Under the pieces are notes generated by a model. It did not search any database. It had not been told where the DNA came from and worked only from the letters and a program-made list of their open reading frames with translations. From positions 1 through 64,000 of the forward strand of contig JALVTH010000074.1 of the NCBI GenBank assembly GCA_027036015.1: 64,000 bases of DNA, written 5' to 3'. Below are positions 44,201-52,465 of this stretch, in pieces. Positions within the stretch are counted from its first letter, which is position 1; the number at the start of each line of letters is the position of its first letter. Source of the DNA: Campylobacteraceae bacterium (GTDB lineage Bacteria > Campylobacterota > Campylobacteria > Campylobacterales > Sulfurovaceae). The position numbers were made by a program, and so were the translations under genes.

Positions 44201-46643
44201 TAATAGTTGGATTACTCTCGATAAACTGCCATACTTTTTCATCTAAAGGTTCATTAATATATAAATCGTAATCATTTTGCGCTTTTTTATGGGCATAAGT
44301 CAAAAAGCTCTCTACCAATTCATCCACACTCTTATTGTCTTCAAACGCTCTTGCTTTCTCATAAAACGCCTCTTTTGCCTCGTTTAAATCTTTGGTATTT
44401 ACAGGGGAGTGAATCACAATATGGCGGATAGTCTCATTTGTGCCGTCGCTCACCTTAACATCAAATTCGTAATCTTTTACCTCTAAAGAGCCGTTAATTA
44501 TTAAATTGCCATTCTCATCTATTCTAAATGGAACATCGCCAATAATAGTATATGTTAATTCATCTTGCGAATCGTAAGCTTCTAAATTCAATGCTATATC
44601 ACCAATGCTGTCTTCGCTTTTTAAAATAGTAAACTTATCTATATCGCTTATAAAGTGAGGTTTAATATTTGTGCTGTTTAACTCCTCTTTATAAAGATTT
44701 TGTGAAGGTAAAACAGTAAAACTTTCACTTCCCGGTATTTTCCACCCAACACTGATATGCTCTGCTCCGCCGCTCTCTTTGATAAAAGCTGTTATTGGGT
44801 AAATTTCGCCTTTTCTTAAATAAACCACTCTGCTTTTACCTGCACTTTCCCAATCTTGGTAACTTCCCCAGCTTCTCTTGTATGCAAAATTCTCAATACC
44901 GTTAAAGTCGAGCCTTGTGCCGTCATCTCCGATAATTGCAAAGGTATAAAATCCGCTTTTTGGCACTTTTAAGATAGCACTCATTTTTTGCCCAAAGTTA
45001 TCTTCTTTATTTTCGTTAAAATCGAACTTTTCAAGGAAAAAACTACTATCTGGCAAATCGTTTTTGTAGTGATTAGAGGTTAAAAGCTTGCTTACTGCAG
45101 TTGCGCTTATTCCGCTCCATCTCCACGCTTTAACGCCGTGCGTTGAGAGCAATTTAACATTTACATTTGTTTCGCTTGTAAAACTGCCATTGCTTACTCG
45201 AACTTTAAAGCTGTAACTTGGCACTTTGTTATGGTTAAGTGTTCCATTTAATGTAATTACGCCTTTATTGCTGATTCTAAATGGCACATTATCTAAAATT
45301 TCATATTTTAAATCTTTATTACCCTTTACTTTTGCTTCGATTTTACCAACATAGGTTCCAATAGATGCATTAAAATTCAAACCAAAAGTTTCATTTTTAT
45401 TTACAATATAGGGCTTCTCTCCAAAACTTCCACACACTTTTACCTCTGCAACATGCAAATAGTTGCTCCCTTTTGCTTTAATAAGAACAAAGTTACCTTT
45501 TTTTGCCGGATTAAAACTAAACTTTTGCTCCAAGTTAACCGTTAAAGTTCCAATAAGATTATTTTCATTCAAAGTGCCGCTGTAACTTTGGCTGTTTAAG
45601 TAAACTTTAGCCCCATCAAGCCGCGACATAGAGGAGTTTCTGTTAATAATAACAATCTCTCTGACCTCCAAGCCCTCCGGCAGCTCCACCTGCAGCCAGT
45701 TTGTATCTGCTTCATGCAGAGTATGGTTAAAGGTATCGTTATTCTCATCTAAAACATTGCTTGCAGGGAAATTATCGTTATATTTGCTTCCTTGCGTTGC
45801 CTTTCCGTAAAGATGTGCCAAATTCAAAGGGGCTTTGACGGTAATATTTAATTTTGCAACAATAAAGCTATTGCCTCTGCCGTCTTTTGCAGTAATTTCG
45901 ATATTTTTATATTCGCCCGTATCCTTTGCCTCACCGCTTAAAATCCCGTTTTTTTCATTAAAATTAAGCCATGTCGGTCTGTTTTTGATGCTATAGTGCA
46001 AATTGGCATCACTAATTTTCGGATTGTATATAAATGTTTCAAATTTGTGTATCTCTTTATTAAGAGTATCGGTAAAATCTATATGAAGCGTATGGTGCAA
46101 ATGCTCTTTTGCCTCAATTTCAAGAGGAGCTTCATCATCGCCGAATTTAAACTCTTGCACACTCTGTTTATCTTTTAGCCTGCTGTAATTATTAGGAATT
46201 TCAATACCGTTGCTTGTATTGCCGTCTTTATCTATTGCCATTAAAAATTGAACTATTTTAAGAACTTTCAAATCATCGGCACTAGATTTTCCCGCCAATT
46301 CTAGCGGAGTTACATACTTTTTGGTTTTTAAATGCAAATTTTTTGGCGCATTTATTGGCATTGCCCTGCCCAAAAACACCTTATCCGCCCAAAAACCGAC
46401 ACTGCAGCCTTCTTGATACTCAAATACCCCGCTGCTGTCTGTATAACCGCTATGCCCGCAACTATCGTCATATTTTGCGTGTATTACTTGGCTGTCTATT
46501 AAAGTAGCTTTTTGAACTTTTGCTCTATTTTGTGTATCTGTGCCTGTGTTGCTGTGCGTATAGTTATTTCCGCCGCTTCCGCCGCCGCATCCGGCAAGTG
46601 CCAAAAGGGTTGCACCGACCGTTAAAATCTTTTTTATTTTCAT
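41295..46643 (-). CDS. Giant multidomain lipoprotein: F5/8-type, cadherin-like, PA14 and transglutaminase-like regions
   Basis: The 1782-residue precursor has lipobox LAGC (Cys19) followed by GGGSGGNN. In order, as I read it: an N-terminal domain (SGYTDSSGVFEYQEGCSVGF, about 60-110); a cadherin/Ig-like repeat (to about 270); an F5/8 type C-like carbohydrate-binding region (about 275-410, ASNVLDENNDTFNHT, WLQVELPEG); a cadherin-like repeat (410-500, ending near FKVRVSNGSF); PA14 (about 505-650, GFYTFAIIGDDGTRLDFNG); another cadherin-like repeat (655-745); a long helical region; a compact Cys-His region with GGVCGRQS (Cys1177) and GQPGHRAWVGVF; a TPR-like segment near 1290; and a beta-rich tail. 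Location on the cell surface and glycan or protein binding are inferred. It lies 24 bases after the beta-helix gene and is cotranscribed with it. Confidence 0.8.
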   Translation of the reverse strand: MKIKKILTVGATLLALAGCGGGSGGNNYTHSNTGTDTQNRAKVQKATLIDSQVIHAKYDDSCGHSGYTDSSGVFEYQEGCSVGFWADKVFLGRAMPINAPKNLHLKTKKYVTPLELAGKSSADDLKVLKIVQFLMAIDKDGNTSNGIEIPNNYSRLKDKQSVQEFKFGDDEAPLEIEAKEHLHHTLHIDFTDTLNKEIHKFETFIYNPKISDANLHYSIKNRPTWLNFNEKNGILSGEAKDTGEYKNIEITAKDGRGNSFIVAKLNITVKAPLNLAHLYGKATQGSKYNDNFPASNVLDENNDTFNHTLHEADTNWLQVELPEGLEVREIVIINRNSSMSRLDGAKVYLNSQSYSGTLNENNLIGTLTVNLEQKFSFNPAKKGNFVLIKAKGSNYLHVAEVKVCGSFGEKPYIVNKNETFGLNFNASIGTYVGKIEAKVKGNKDLKYEILDNVPFRISNKGVITLNGTLNHNKVPSYSFKVRVSNGSFTSETNVNVKLLSTHGVKAWRWSGISATAVSKLLTSNHYKNDLPDSSFFLEKFDFNENKEDNFGQKMSAILKVPKSGFYTFAIIGDDGTRLDFNGIENFAYKRSWGSYQDWESAGKSRVVYLRKGEIYPITAFIKESGGAEHISVGWKIPGSESFTVLPSQNLYKEELNSTNIKPHFISDIDKFTILKSEDSIGDIALNLEAYDSQDELTYTIIGDVPFRIDENGNLIINGSLEVKDYEFDVKVSDGTNETIRHIVIHSPVNTKDLNEAKEAFYEKARAFEDNKSVDELVESFLTYAHKKAQNDYDLYINEPLDEKVWQFIESNPTIKEGLYASRFPVNPYSIKNLGDFLSKWKEEGKSDAFIQKYKNVALGLAINAKERGIFEEAIFGDTGDHKVVDYLDIPKMEAKKRRWLEHFDFKNLGYGVSKSKFINMLYVHYKLSRSEKDSIRTAGEKLKRAFNDGYTIEAITPDIRKTYNISFDELNVYRVLSGLKRANCYEDGNPCAKIDAFIESENNETVTKSYILAHFKEYKNKIGLIAPKDNMNWELAGLIGVWPKEQSEYRLMSFYDLANLKIANDNISAKDFNDNEPNWPIFNFSLENLPWQILALEQSAQKKECEYIKSRFFETDKAKLRDSYPPNAVDGGKKAEKRFIQYTTYTWDYDKPEVWFRKSDWVPRRSYYRVLQDGGVCGRQSTMGQHTNECLNRPSIGTGQPGHRAWVGVFISKDNPNQFYTTIGYKVGSRESATPHSNTIYNQYTSAIRESSLERFTGVVTGVSPASAGEHKYNQSMILQHIAKLMEKEGSASAEALLKKSVELVPQNVDAWYQLALYYAKLDKPEKIIALANEYMQKRESFFMEPNNRKGADNLEVVTGKNIAFAINLAPSVNGGKGERAAWAKEQLWNYLDKYEKNYRSTRSYRDQNRFLANYHLVKEQDESAFKESVTELFERFLNNKSSGNYNDYFKGVNFRDINKTELFDTLQEMTDSAQISDKKRSDIYSKILERDLTKPLAQVNVNDICLDNNLSRCQSVQKFTLNAKAIYITVDKQIGEDKELSPADRGKDGYSTLTVASVDDLGNDKDIIVRIAKVLSNGKLLKINDPSEVDGSSTKIVAWISNEDNNLAEERSYTSRQRVILHVKKRVTNNEENMGKVVLNVKDLMKGISKTIDKTEYSADTIKDSETSVYFVALKSSIGPTSGVWWKRGYSILNVPVTDEKGNKFIMHLRAYNNSNYKMNTALVANWDNTLSIKYFSEDNPNLVSSKEYKSIAPFTIDAKMWHKEDRIKKRYYFSVDLVVP

Positions 46644-46667
46644 ATTTTCCTTCTCCTTTTGGCACTT

Positions 46668-48431
46668 TTAATTGCTACTTGGGCACTCGCCAAATTTATG
46701 TTTTATATATAATTTAAACTCGGTAATTCCTAAATCTTTAACAAGTGTATGGCTGCTGTTTATATCGGTAATTAGGATGTATGGGTCTTTGTCGTCACTG
46801 TAGTGGCTGCAATCTATTTTGCCCGGTGCATGCTCAACAATATATCTTGACTGCTGGGCTTGGTCTATCTCTAAATGTTTTCTTTGCACATTTATGTTAA
46901 AAAGCTTCAGTTTTTCTTTTATTTTTGCAATGGCACCGCTGCTTGCACCAATATTTTGCAGCAAATTAGAAACTATTGAAAAGTCAAAATTTTCAGGGTC
47001 TTTAAATACTCTCTCAACACTATTTATTCCTGCAATTTCACTGCCATCACTTGTAATAACACCTTTGGCGTAATTGTTGCTTAAACTTATATCGCTGCTG
47101 TTTCTGTCACGCGAATAGATAACAGTATTTGGAATATTCGATTCTACCGCATTATATTTTATATTAACGCGCCTGCTATGGCTGATTCTAAAGCCTGATT
47201 GCTTAGTAGCTCCGCCATTGTTATAGTAACTGTTATTAATTAAATCTACATCTTTTGCTAAATTAATTACCCCCGATTTGCCGTTATAAAGTATTAGGTT
47301 ATCTTTAATTAAATATTTGCCGTTATAACTGCTGCTGTTTGTGCCTTCAACCTGTTTGCCCTCTTGAATTAAAAACGCTTCGCCCTCATCGATTGTAAGA
47401 GTAGCAAAGCCCTTTTTCCAAACATGCGAAAAGAGTCTTTGCTCGATATTAAAAATTAAGTTACCAACTATTTTGTTTTTATACTCACCGTTAGCGTCGC
47501 TCCCTTTTGCAGAAGTAATTCCTATGCCTTTGCTGCCTGCAATTGTCCACCAATCGCAATTATATACAATATTACCCTCTATTGTTGCATATTTACCCGC
47601 AGTTGCGCTTATTCCGCTTCCGCTCATTGCGTGAACTACATTATCTTTTATAACAATATTATCTCCGCTTGCAGATATACCGGTGCTTTGCATAGTGTCG
47701 TTGCTATCCCACCACCAATACTTTAGCGCAGTATCAAGCGTAACATCTTCCGCCTCGCCTTCAATCTCGAAATTTTGCACGGTTATATATTTTGCACCCG
47801 GCTTAATTTTAATGCCGTAAAGTGCATCTGTTTTTAATTTTACATACTCATTGCCCCACGGGCGGATAACTATCGGATTAGCCTCGCTTCCCTGACACTC
47901 GGCCGTAACTGCCGGAAATCTGCCGCTTTTGCTATAATCTTTGTGATAGCCCGGATTTTTATAAACCCCGCCTCGAATATAAATATTATATTTGCCCTCT
48001 AAATTTACACACGCCTCTTTAAAGGTGCCGTAAGGGTTTTGCGCGCTTCCGTCACCTCCAATGCGTCCGCTTAAATCTACAAAAACACCGTTATAACTTT
48101 TGTGTGAGTTAATTACTTCTAAATCTAACTCTTTACTCTCAACCACGGCGCCGTTTTGCTCAAGATTTACCGTAACGGCATAATTTCCTTCTTGGTCGTT
48201 TGTAGGCGTCCATACAAGCGTGCCGTCAGGATAAATTGCCATACCCTTTGGCGCATTTTCTAAAACATATTTGCCGTTTGAGTTAAAATTTATTCTTTTA
48301 CTATATTGTTTTTGGCTATAAATTTTTTCAAAACTCTCTTTTTGTAGATTGTTCAAATTATTATAATTTTCACCACCTCCACCACATCCAACTAAAATTG
48401 CAAATAGAATAATTAAAAATATATTTTTCAT
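46668..48431 (-). CDS. Parallel beta-helix (pectate-lyase-like) lipoprotein
   Basis: The start is taken at ATG 48431 (MKNIFLIILFAILVGCGGGG) because AAGGAG is eight bases upstream; a GTG at 48437 is only two bases from that site. The 587-residue precursor has lipobox LVGC. A short Ig-like part (PDGTLVWTPTNDQEGNYAV) precedes a right-handed beta-helix with repeated turns such as ITVQNFEIEG, NIVIKDNVVHAMSGSGI and TIEGNIVYN. This fold binds or cleaves acidic polysaccharides; catalytic residues are not identified. It is first in a two-gene unit with the giant lipoprotein. G+C is clearly above the neighbours. Confidence 0.82.
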   Translation of the reverse strand: MKNIFLIILFAILVGCGGGGENYNNLNNLQKESFEKIYSQKQYSKRINFNSNGKYVLENAPKGMAIYPDGTLVWTPTNDQEGNYAVTVNLEQNGAVVESKELDLEVINSHKSYNGVFVDLSGRIGGDGSAQNPYGTFKEACVNLEGKYNIYIRGGVYKNPGYHKDYSKSGRFPAVTAECQGSEANPIVIRPWGNEYVKLKTDALYGIKIKPGAKYITVQNFEIEGEAEDVTLDTALKYWWWDSNDTMQSTGISASGDNIVIKDNVVHAMSGSGISATAGKYATIEGNIVYNCDWWTIAGSKGIGITSAKGSDANGEYKNKIVGNLIFNIEQRLFSHVWKKGFATLTIDEGEAFLIQEGKQVEGTNSSSYNGKYLIKDNLILYNGKSGVINLAKDVDLINNSYYNNGGATKQSGFRISHSRRVNIKYNAVESNIPNTVIYSRDRNSSDISLSNNYAKGVITSDGSEIAGINSVERVFKDPENFDFSIVSNLLQNIGASSGAIAKIKEKLKLFNINVQRKHLEIDQAQQSRYIVEHAPGKIDCSHYSDDKDPYILITDINSSHTLVKDLGITEFKLYIKHKFGECPSSN

Positions 48432-48579
48432 TAACACTACTCCTTATAGAAATTGTATCCAAAAAATTGTAATATTTTATTATTTTCCATAATTAAATTA
48501 TTTAAAACAATTTTCAATGGTTAATTTAAAGTTCTAAACTTAACAAAAGAAAAAAATTATTATTTAATTTAGTTTAGTA

Positions 48580-48608
48580 TTGACAAAAAAATATTTTTAT
48601 GTTACACT
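48580..48608 (+). promoter_or_regulatory. Peroxiredoxin gene promoter
   Basis: TTGACA (48580-48585) and TACACT (48603-48608) are 17 bases apart, and TG occurs one base before the -10, so this has both a perfect -35 and an extended -10. It lies 29 bases upstream of the first ATG. Confidence 0.65.
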
Positions 48609-48637
48609 TCGCTTGTAAATTTTAATGGAGGTGCCTC

Positions 48638-49384
48638 ATGGCATGTGATAAAGAAGTTAGTGCTTCAGAAAATAAAAAAACTCAAAAAAAGGAGAATCCA
48701 GTGATGGAAGAAGTAAAAACTCAAGAAGGCGTATTGGTACTTAAAAAAATGCCAGAATTCAAAGCAGAAGCTTACGATGCTGCAACAGGACATTATTGTG
48801 AAGTAAGCAGTGAAGATTATAAAGGAAAATGGACTGTAATTTGTTTTTATCCTGCAGATTTTACTTTTGTATGTCCAACTGAAATTGCAGCAATGAATGC
48901 AGCTTATCCTCTCTTGCAAGAGCTTGGTGTAGAAGTTTTAGCAGTCTCAACTGATACGAAATTTTCTCATAAAAGATTTGTAGAGACTGAACCACTTTTA
49001 AAAGACCTTAAATTAAAAATTGCAGCTGACCCTACAACTGAACTTAGTAGAAAATTTGGTGTATTAATTGAAGATGCTGGTATTGCACTAAGAGGTAGAT
49101 TTTTAATTAATCCAGATGGTGTAATAGTTGCCCAAGAAGTTCAAGCTCCACCAGTTGGAAGAAGTGTAAAAGAGTTTTTACGCCAAATTATTGCACATCA
49201 ACATGCACATAAAACCGGAGAAGTATGCCCAGCTAACTGGAAACCTGGCAAAAAAACATTACCAGTAAATACTGATGTAGAGCCAATGACTGGAAATGTT
49301 GGTAAATATGTAAGCTTAGAAGATTTAATTGATGAAAATGATGTAAAAGAGATGGAAGAGATGGTTAAAGCTTTTAAAGGATAA
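48638..49384 (+). CDS. ahpC: Typical 2-Cys peroxiredoxin (AhpC/TsaA family)
   Basis: This 248-residue thiol peroxidase reduces H2O2 and organic peroxides. Peroxidatic Cys79 is in FYPADFTFVCPTE and resolving Cys197 is in GEVCPANWKPG; the C-terminal helix extends past it (robust type uncertain). Two starts are possible: ATG 48638 with GGAGG, giving a 22-residue polar leader (MACDKEVSASENKK), or ATG 48704 with AAAGGAG, giving a normal-length family member (MEEVKTQEG). The Fur/PerR-family gene just downstream suggests peroxide-responsive control. Confidence 0.94.
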   Translation: MACDKEVSASENKKTQKKENPVMEEVKTQEGVLVLKKMPEFKAEAYDAATGHYCEVSSEDYKGKWTVICFYPADFTFVCPTEIAAMNAAYPLLQELGVEVLAVSTDTKFSHKRFVETEPLLKDLKLKIAADPTTELSRKFGVLIEDAGIALRGRFLINPDGVIVAQEVQAPPVGRSVKEFLRQIIAHQHAHKTGEVCPANWKPGKKTLPVNTDVEPMTGNVGKYVSLEDLIDENDVKEMEEMVKAFKG

Positions 49385-49390
49385 TTCCTT

Positions 49391-49417
49391 CCAAGCCTTG
49401 TGGCTTGGTTTGCTTTG
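49391..49417 (+). terminator. Terminator after the peroxiredoxin gene
   Basis: CCAAGCC-TTGT-GGCTTGG is a perfect 7-bp stem followed by TTTGCTTT, seven bases after the stop. Confidence 0.8.
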
Positions 49418-49454
49418 GCCTCTTTTTCCTTCTCTTTTCAAATCTAAAGCTTTT

Positions 49455-49483
49455 TTGTTATACTTCACTTTTTTGGTTATAAT
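49455..49483 (+). promoter_or_regulatory. Promoter of the PerR/Fur-family gene
   Basis: TTGTTA (49455-49460, 4 of 6) and TATAAT (49478-49483) are separated by 17 bases. The start codon follows 20 bases later, with AAAGGA. Confidence 0.65.
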
Positions 49484-49503
49484 AGAATAAAAAAGGATTC
49501 AAA

Positions 49504-49899
49504 ATGCACACAATAAAAGAACTTTTAGCCAACTCAACGCTTAAAACAACGCCTCAGCGCTTAGTTATCTTAAAAGAGATAGAAAAAAGGGGCCATGCAT
49601 CAATTGAAGAGATTTATGAAAATGTAAAAATACTTTTCCCAACAATTTCACTTGCAACAATTTATAAAAATATTAATGCTTTGCAAGAAGAAAATATTAT
49701 TACTCCAGTATGCAGCCCCAAAAAGAGTCGATATGAAATCACAAAAGAGCCTCATGCACACTTTATTTGTAAAGAGTGTGACAAAATAGAAGATATTATT
49801 TTTGATGAAAATATCGATAAAATTATAGAAACAAAATACCCTAATTCACAAAAAGAACTCTATATTTATGGGGTATGCAAAGAGTGCCAAAAAGGCTAA
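49504..49899 (+). CDS. perR: Fur-superfamily regulator, PerR-like
   Basis: This 131-residue protein has a winged helix (LKTTPQRLVILKEIEKRG, then FPTISLATIYKNINAL) followed by a dimerisation domain with HAHF and two structural zinc pairs, CKECD and CKECQ. Lacking the His-rich segments of classical Fur and lying beside a peroxiredoxin gene, it is best read as PerR, the peroxide sensor; Fur itself is not excluded. It ends six bases from the convergent infC end. Confidence 0.82.
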   Translation: MHTIKELLANSTLKTTPQRLVILKEIEKRGHASIEEIYENVKILFPTISLATIYKNINALQEENIITPVCSPKKSRYEITKEPHAHFICKECDKIEDIIFDENIDKIIETKYPNSQKELYIYGVCKECQKG

Positions 49900-49905
49900 G
49901 AAAAA

Positions 49906-50451
49906 TTACTTTTTCTTTTTCTCTTTTTTTGGCACTACATACATACTAATATAACGGCCTTCTTGGGTGGGTGGTTTTTCCATTGTAGCAATATCTTCTA
50001 AACTTGGCCAAATATTGTTTAAAACTTCAACCCCAAGCTCAGGTGTAGCCATTTCGCGCCCTTTTAAAAATACGCGAAGCTTCACATGTTTACCTTTTTC
50101 TAAAAATTCTTTTGCATGTTTTACTTTGTAATCAATATCATTTTGGGCAATTTTGCAAGAGAATTTCACCTCTTTTACTTCAATTTTCTTTTGCTTTTTG
50201 CGTGCTTCTTTTTTCTTTTTCTCTTGCTGATATTTATATTTGCCATAATCCATAATTTTGGCAACTGGAGGCTTAGCATCTGGTGAGATTAAAACCAAAT
50301 CAAGCCCCTCTTCTTCAGCAATTTTTAGCGCCTCATCTCTTGGCATAATGCCAAGTTGACCTTTCTCTTCACTAACAACCCGTAACTCACTTGCCCTAAT
50401 AGCCTCGTTCATTATAACATCGCTATTTTTGGCTTTACTTTTCTTGCTCAA
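49906..50451 (-). CDS. infC: Translation initiation factor IF-3 (TTG start)
   Basis: This 181-residue factor has both IF-3 domains: N-terminal [13 protein letters not shown] to [16 protein letters not shown], a basic linker ([16 protein letters not shown]), and a C-terminal domain with [14 protein letters not shown]. The start is TTG at 50451, with AGGAG spaced six bases, overlapping the thrS stop as TTGA. An ATG at residue 14 would remove the usual N-terminal arm and has no ribosome site. Non-AUG starts for infC are known to allow IF-3 to control its own synthesis. The thrS-infC order is conserved in bacteria. Confidence 0.95.
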   Translation of the reverse strand: MSKKSKAKNSDVIMNEAIRASELRVVSEEKGQLGIMPRDEALKIAEEEGLDLVLISPDAKPPVAKIMDYGKYKYQQEKKKKEARKKQKKIEVKEVKFSCKIAQNDIDYKVKHAKEFLEKGKHVKLRVFLKGREMATPELGVEVLNNIWPSLEDIATMEKPPTQEGRYISMYVVPKKEKKKK

Positions 50452-52250
50452 ATTTCTCCTTCTTTCATTTCGTTTTTTAATTGTAACATAAATTCTTCAA
50501 TTTTTAGATTATATTGCTCTTTTTTTCGTCTATCTCTTATTGCTAGTGTGCCATTTTTTATCTCTTCATCTCCAATTATAACAACATATGGAACTTTTTG
50601 TTTTTCTGCTAAGCGAATTCTTTTATTGAGTGAATCATTGCTATCATAAACTTCAGCATCAATCTCTTCATACATTAACTTTTTCGTTAATTCTTTGGCA
50701 AAGTCGCTATGCGTTTTTGCAATTGGAACAAAAATAACTTGTGTTGGCGCAATAAAAGTTGGAAATTCACCTGCATAGTGTTCGGTCAAAATTCCAATAA
50801 AGCGCTCAAAGCTTCCCAAAATGGCTCTATGAATCATAACAGGGCGTTTTTTGGAATTATTTTCATCAACATATTCCATTTCAAAACGCTCAGGCAAATT
50901 AAAATCAACCTGAATTGTTCCACATTGCCACTTTCTCCCAATTGCATCGGTTATTTTAATATCAATTTTAGGACCATAAAATGCTCCGCCACCCTCATCT
51001 ATTCCATAACTTAACCCGCGTTCTTGTAAAGCTTTTTTCAAAGCATTTGTAGCTTCATCCCATATTGCATCATCGCCAATTGCTTTATCAGGTTTTGTTG
51101 AAATTTCCATCTCATAAGGAAAGTCAAACTTTTTCATAACGCTATCAATAAATTCAAGCACTTCCAAAACTACATCTTTAATTTGGCTTGGAGTACAAAT
51201 AATATGAGCATCATCTTGGGTAAATTCACGAACTCGTAAAAGCCCATGCAATACTCCGCTTTTTTCATGACGATGAACAACACCATATTCAAAAAATTTT
51301 ATTGGCAAATCGCGATAACTTTTGGTACTATTTTTATACATCAAAATATGCCCAATACAATTCATTGGTTTGAGCCCATACTCTTGCTCATCTATCTTAG
51401 TTAAATACATATTCTCGCCATAACAAGCATAGTGTCCGCTTCGAACCCACATTTGTGCCTTAAGAAGTTCTGGACCACGCACTGGCTGATAACCTCTAAC
51501 TCTATGCGCTTTCCATAAAATCTTTTCAAGTTTCGAGCGAAGGCGTGCTCCTTTTGGTAGCCAAAATGGTAGTCCAGCCCCTGCTTCTTCATTAAACATA
51601 AAAAGTTCCAACTCACTTCCAAGTTTTCTGTGATCTCTTTTTTTAGCCTCTTCAAGCATTTTTAAATGCTCTTTAAGCTTTTCTTTAGAAGTAAATGCTA
51701 CCCCATAAATTCTTGTTAGCATTTCAGCATTCTCATCGCCTTCAAAGTAGGCTCCAGCAACTTTTGTTAACTTTACATTTTGCAAAAATCCAGTATGTGG
51801 CACATGAGGTCCGCGGCACAAATCTTCAAAATCGCCTTGAGCATAAATGCTTACTTTATCTCCTGGAATTTTATTAATTAAATATTGTTTTAAATCATCA
51901 TTTTTAAATTTCTTTAATGCTTCTTCTTTGCTTAAGAAATATTTTTTTATTGGGATTTTCTTTTTGGCTAACTCTTTCATTCTTTTTTCAATTTTTTTCA
52001 AATCCTCTTGCGAAATTTTGTGTGGCGTTCTAATATCATAATAAAAGCCCTCTTCAACAACAGGTCCAACAAAAAATTGTGTATTTGGATAGAGCTCACT
52101 AATTGCTTGTGCCATTAAATGAGCTGCTGAGTGGCGGATAATTTCAAGAGCTTCTTTTGAATCATCAAAAACTATTTCTCTATCACCCTCATTTGCACTT
52201 TGAGTATCAATAATCTCACCATTTTTTATATAGCCAATTACTTCGCTCAC
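50448..52250 (-). CDS. thrS: Threonyl-tRNA synthetase lacking the TGS domain
   Basis: This class II synthetase has the editing domain ([16 protein letters not shown], then [15 protein letters not shown]) and catalytic motifs ([33 protein letters not shown] as motif 2, and [15 protein letters not shown] as motif 3), then the anticodon-binding domain. The N-terminal TGS domain of most ThrS proteins is missing, as in Helicobacter. GTG at 52250 is preferred as start, with AAGGA six bases upstream; an ATG at 52256 touches that site with no gap. It is coupled to infC. Confidence 0.95.
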   Translation of the reverse strand: MSEVIGYIKNGEIIDTQSANEGDREIVFDDSKEALEIIRHSAAHLMAQAISELYPNTQFFVGPVVEEGFYYDIRTPHKISQEDLKKIEKRMKELAKKKIPIKKYFLSKEEALKKFKNDDLKQYLINKIPGDKVSIYAQGDFEDLCRGPHVPHTGFLQNVKLTKVAGAYFEGDENAEMLTRIYGVAFTSKEKLKEHLKMLEEAKKRDHRKLGSELELFMFNEEAGAGLPFWLPKGARLRSKLEKILWKAHRVRGYQPVRGPELLKAQMWVRSGHYACYGENMYLTKIDEQEYGLKPMNCIGHILMYKNSTKSYRDLPIKFFEYGVVHRHEKSGVLHGLLRVREFTQDDAHIICTPSQIKDVVLEVLEFIDSVMKKFDFPYEMEISTKPDKAIGDDAIWDEATNALKKALQERGLSYGIDEGGGAFYGPKIDIKITDAIGRKWQCGTIQVDFNLPERFEMEYVDENNSKKRPVMIHRAILGSFERFIGILTEHYAGEFPTFIAPTQVIFVPIAKTHSDFAKELTKKLMYEEIDAEVYDSNDSLNKRIRLAEKQKVPYVVIIGDEEIKNGTLAIRDRRKKEQYNLKIEEFMLQLKNEMKEGEI

Positions 52251-52279
52251 TACCATTCCTTCTTTAATTAAATTGCGCT

Positions 52280-52288
52280 ATTATAGCA
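52280..52288 (-). promoter_or_regulatory. Extended -10 promoter for thrS-infC
   Basis: On the minus strand TGC-TATAAT (52280-52288) lies about 30 bases before thrS. TTGTAA is present upstream but at only 14 bases spacing. Confidence 0.6.
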
Positions 52289-52465
52289 ACTTTTGCTTTT
52301 TACAAGGTTTAAATTAAACTCTTTCGAAAAAATCGCTTCTTTTACAAAAGTGTTGCCAAAAGTTACGCCTTCAAAAAAATTGTATAAAAAATATTCAAAA
52401 TATAAAATAATTTTTTCTAATGTTATATTATAATTAAATCACAGCTTTAAAAATAAGGAGAAGAT

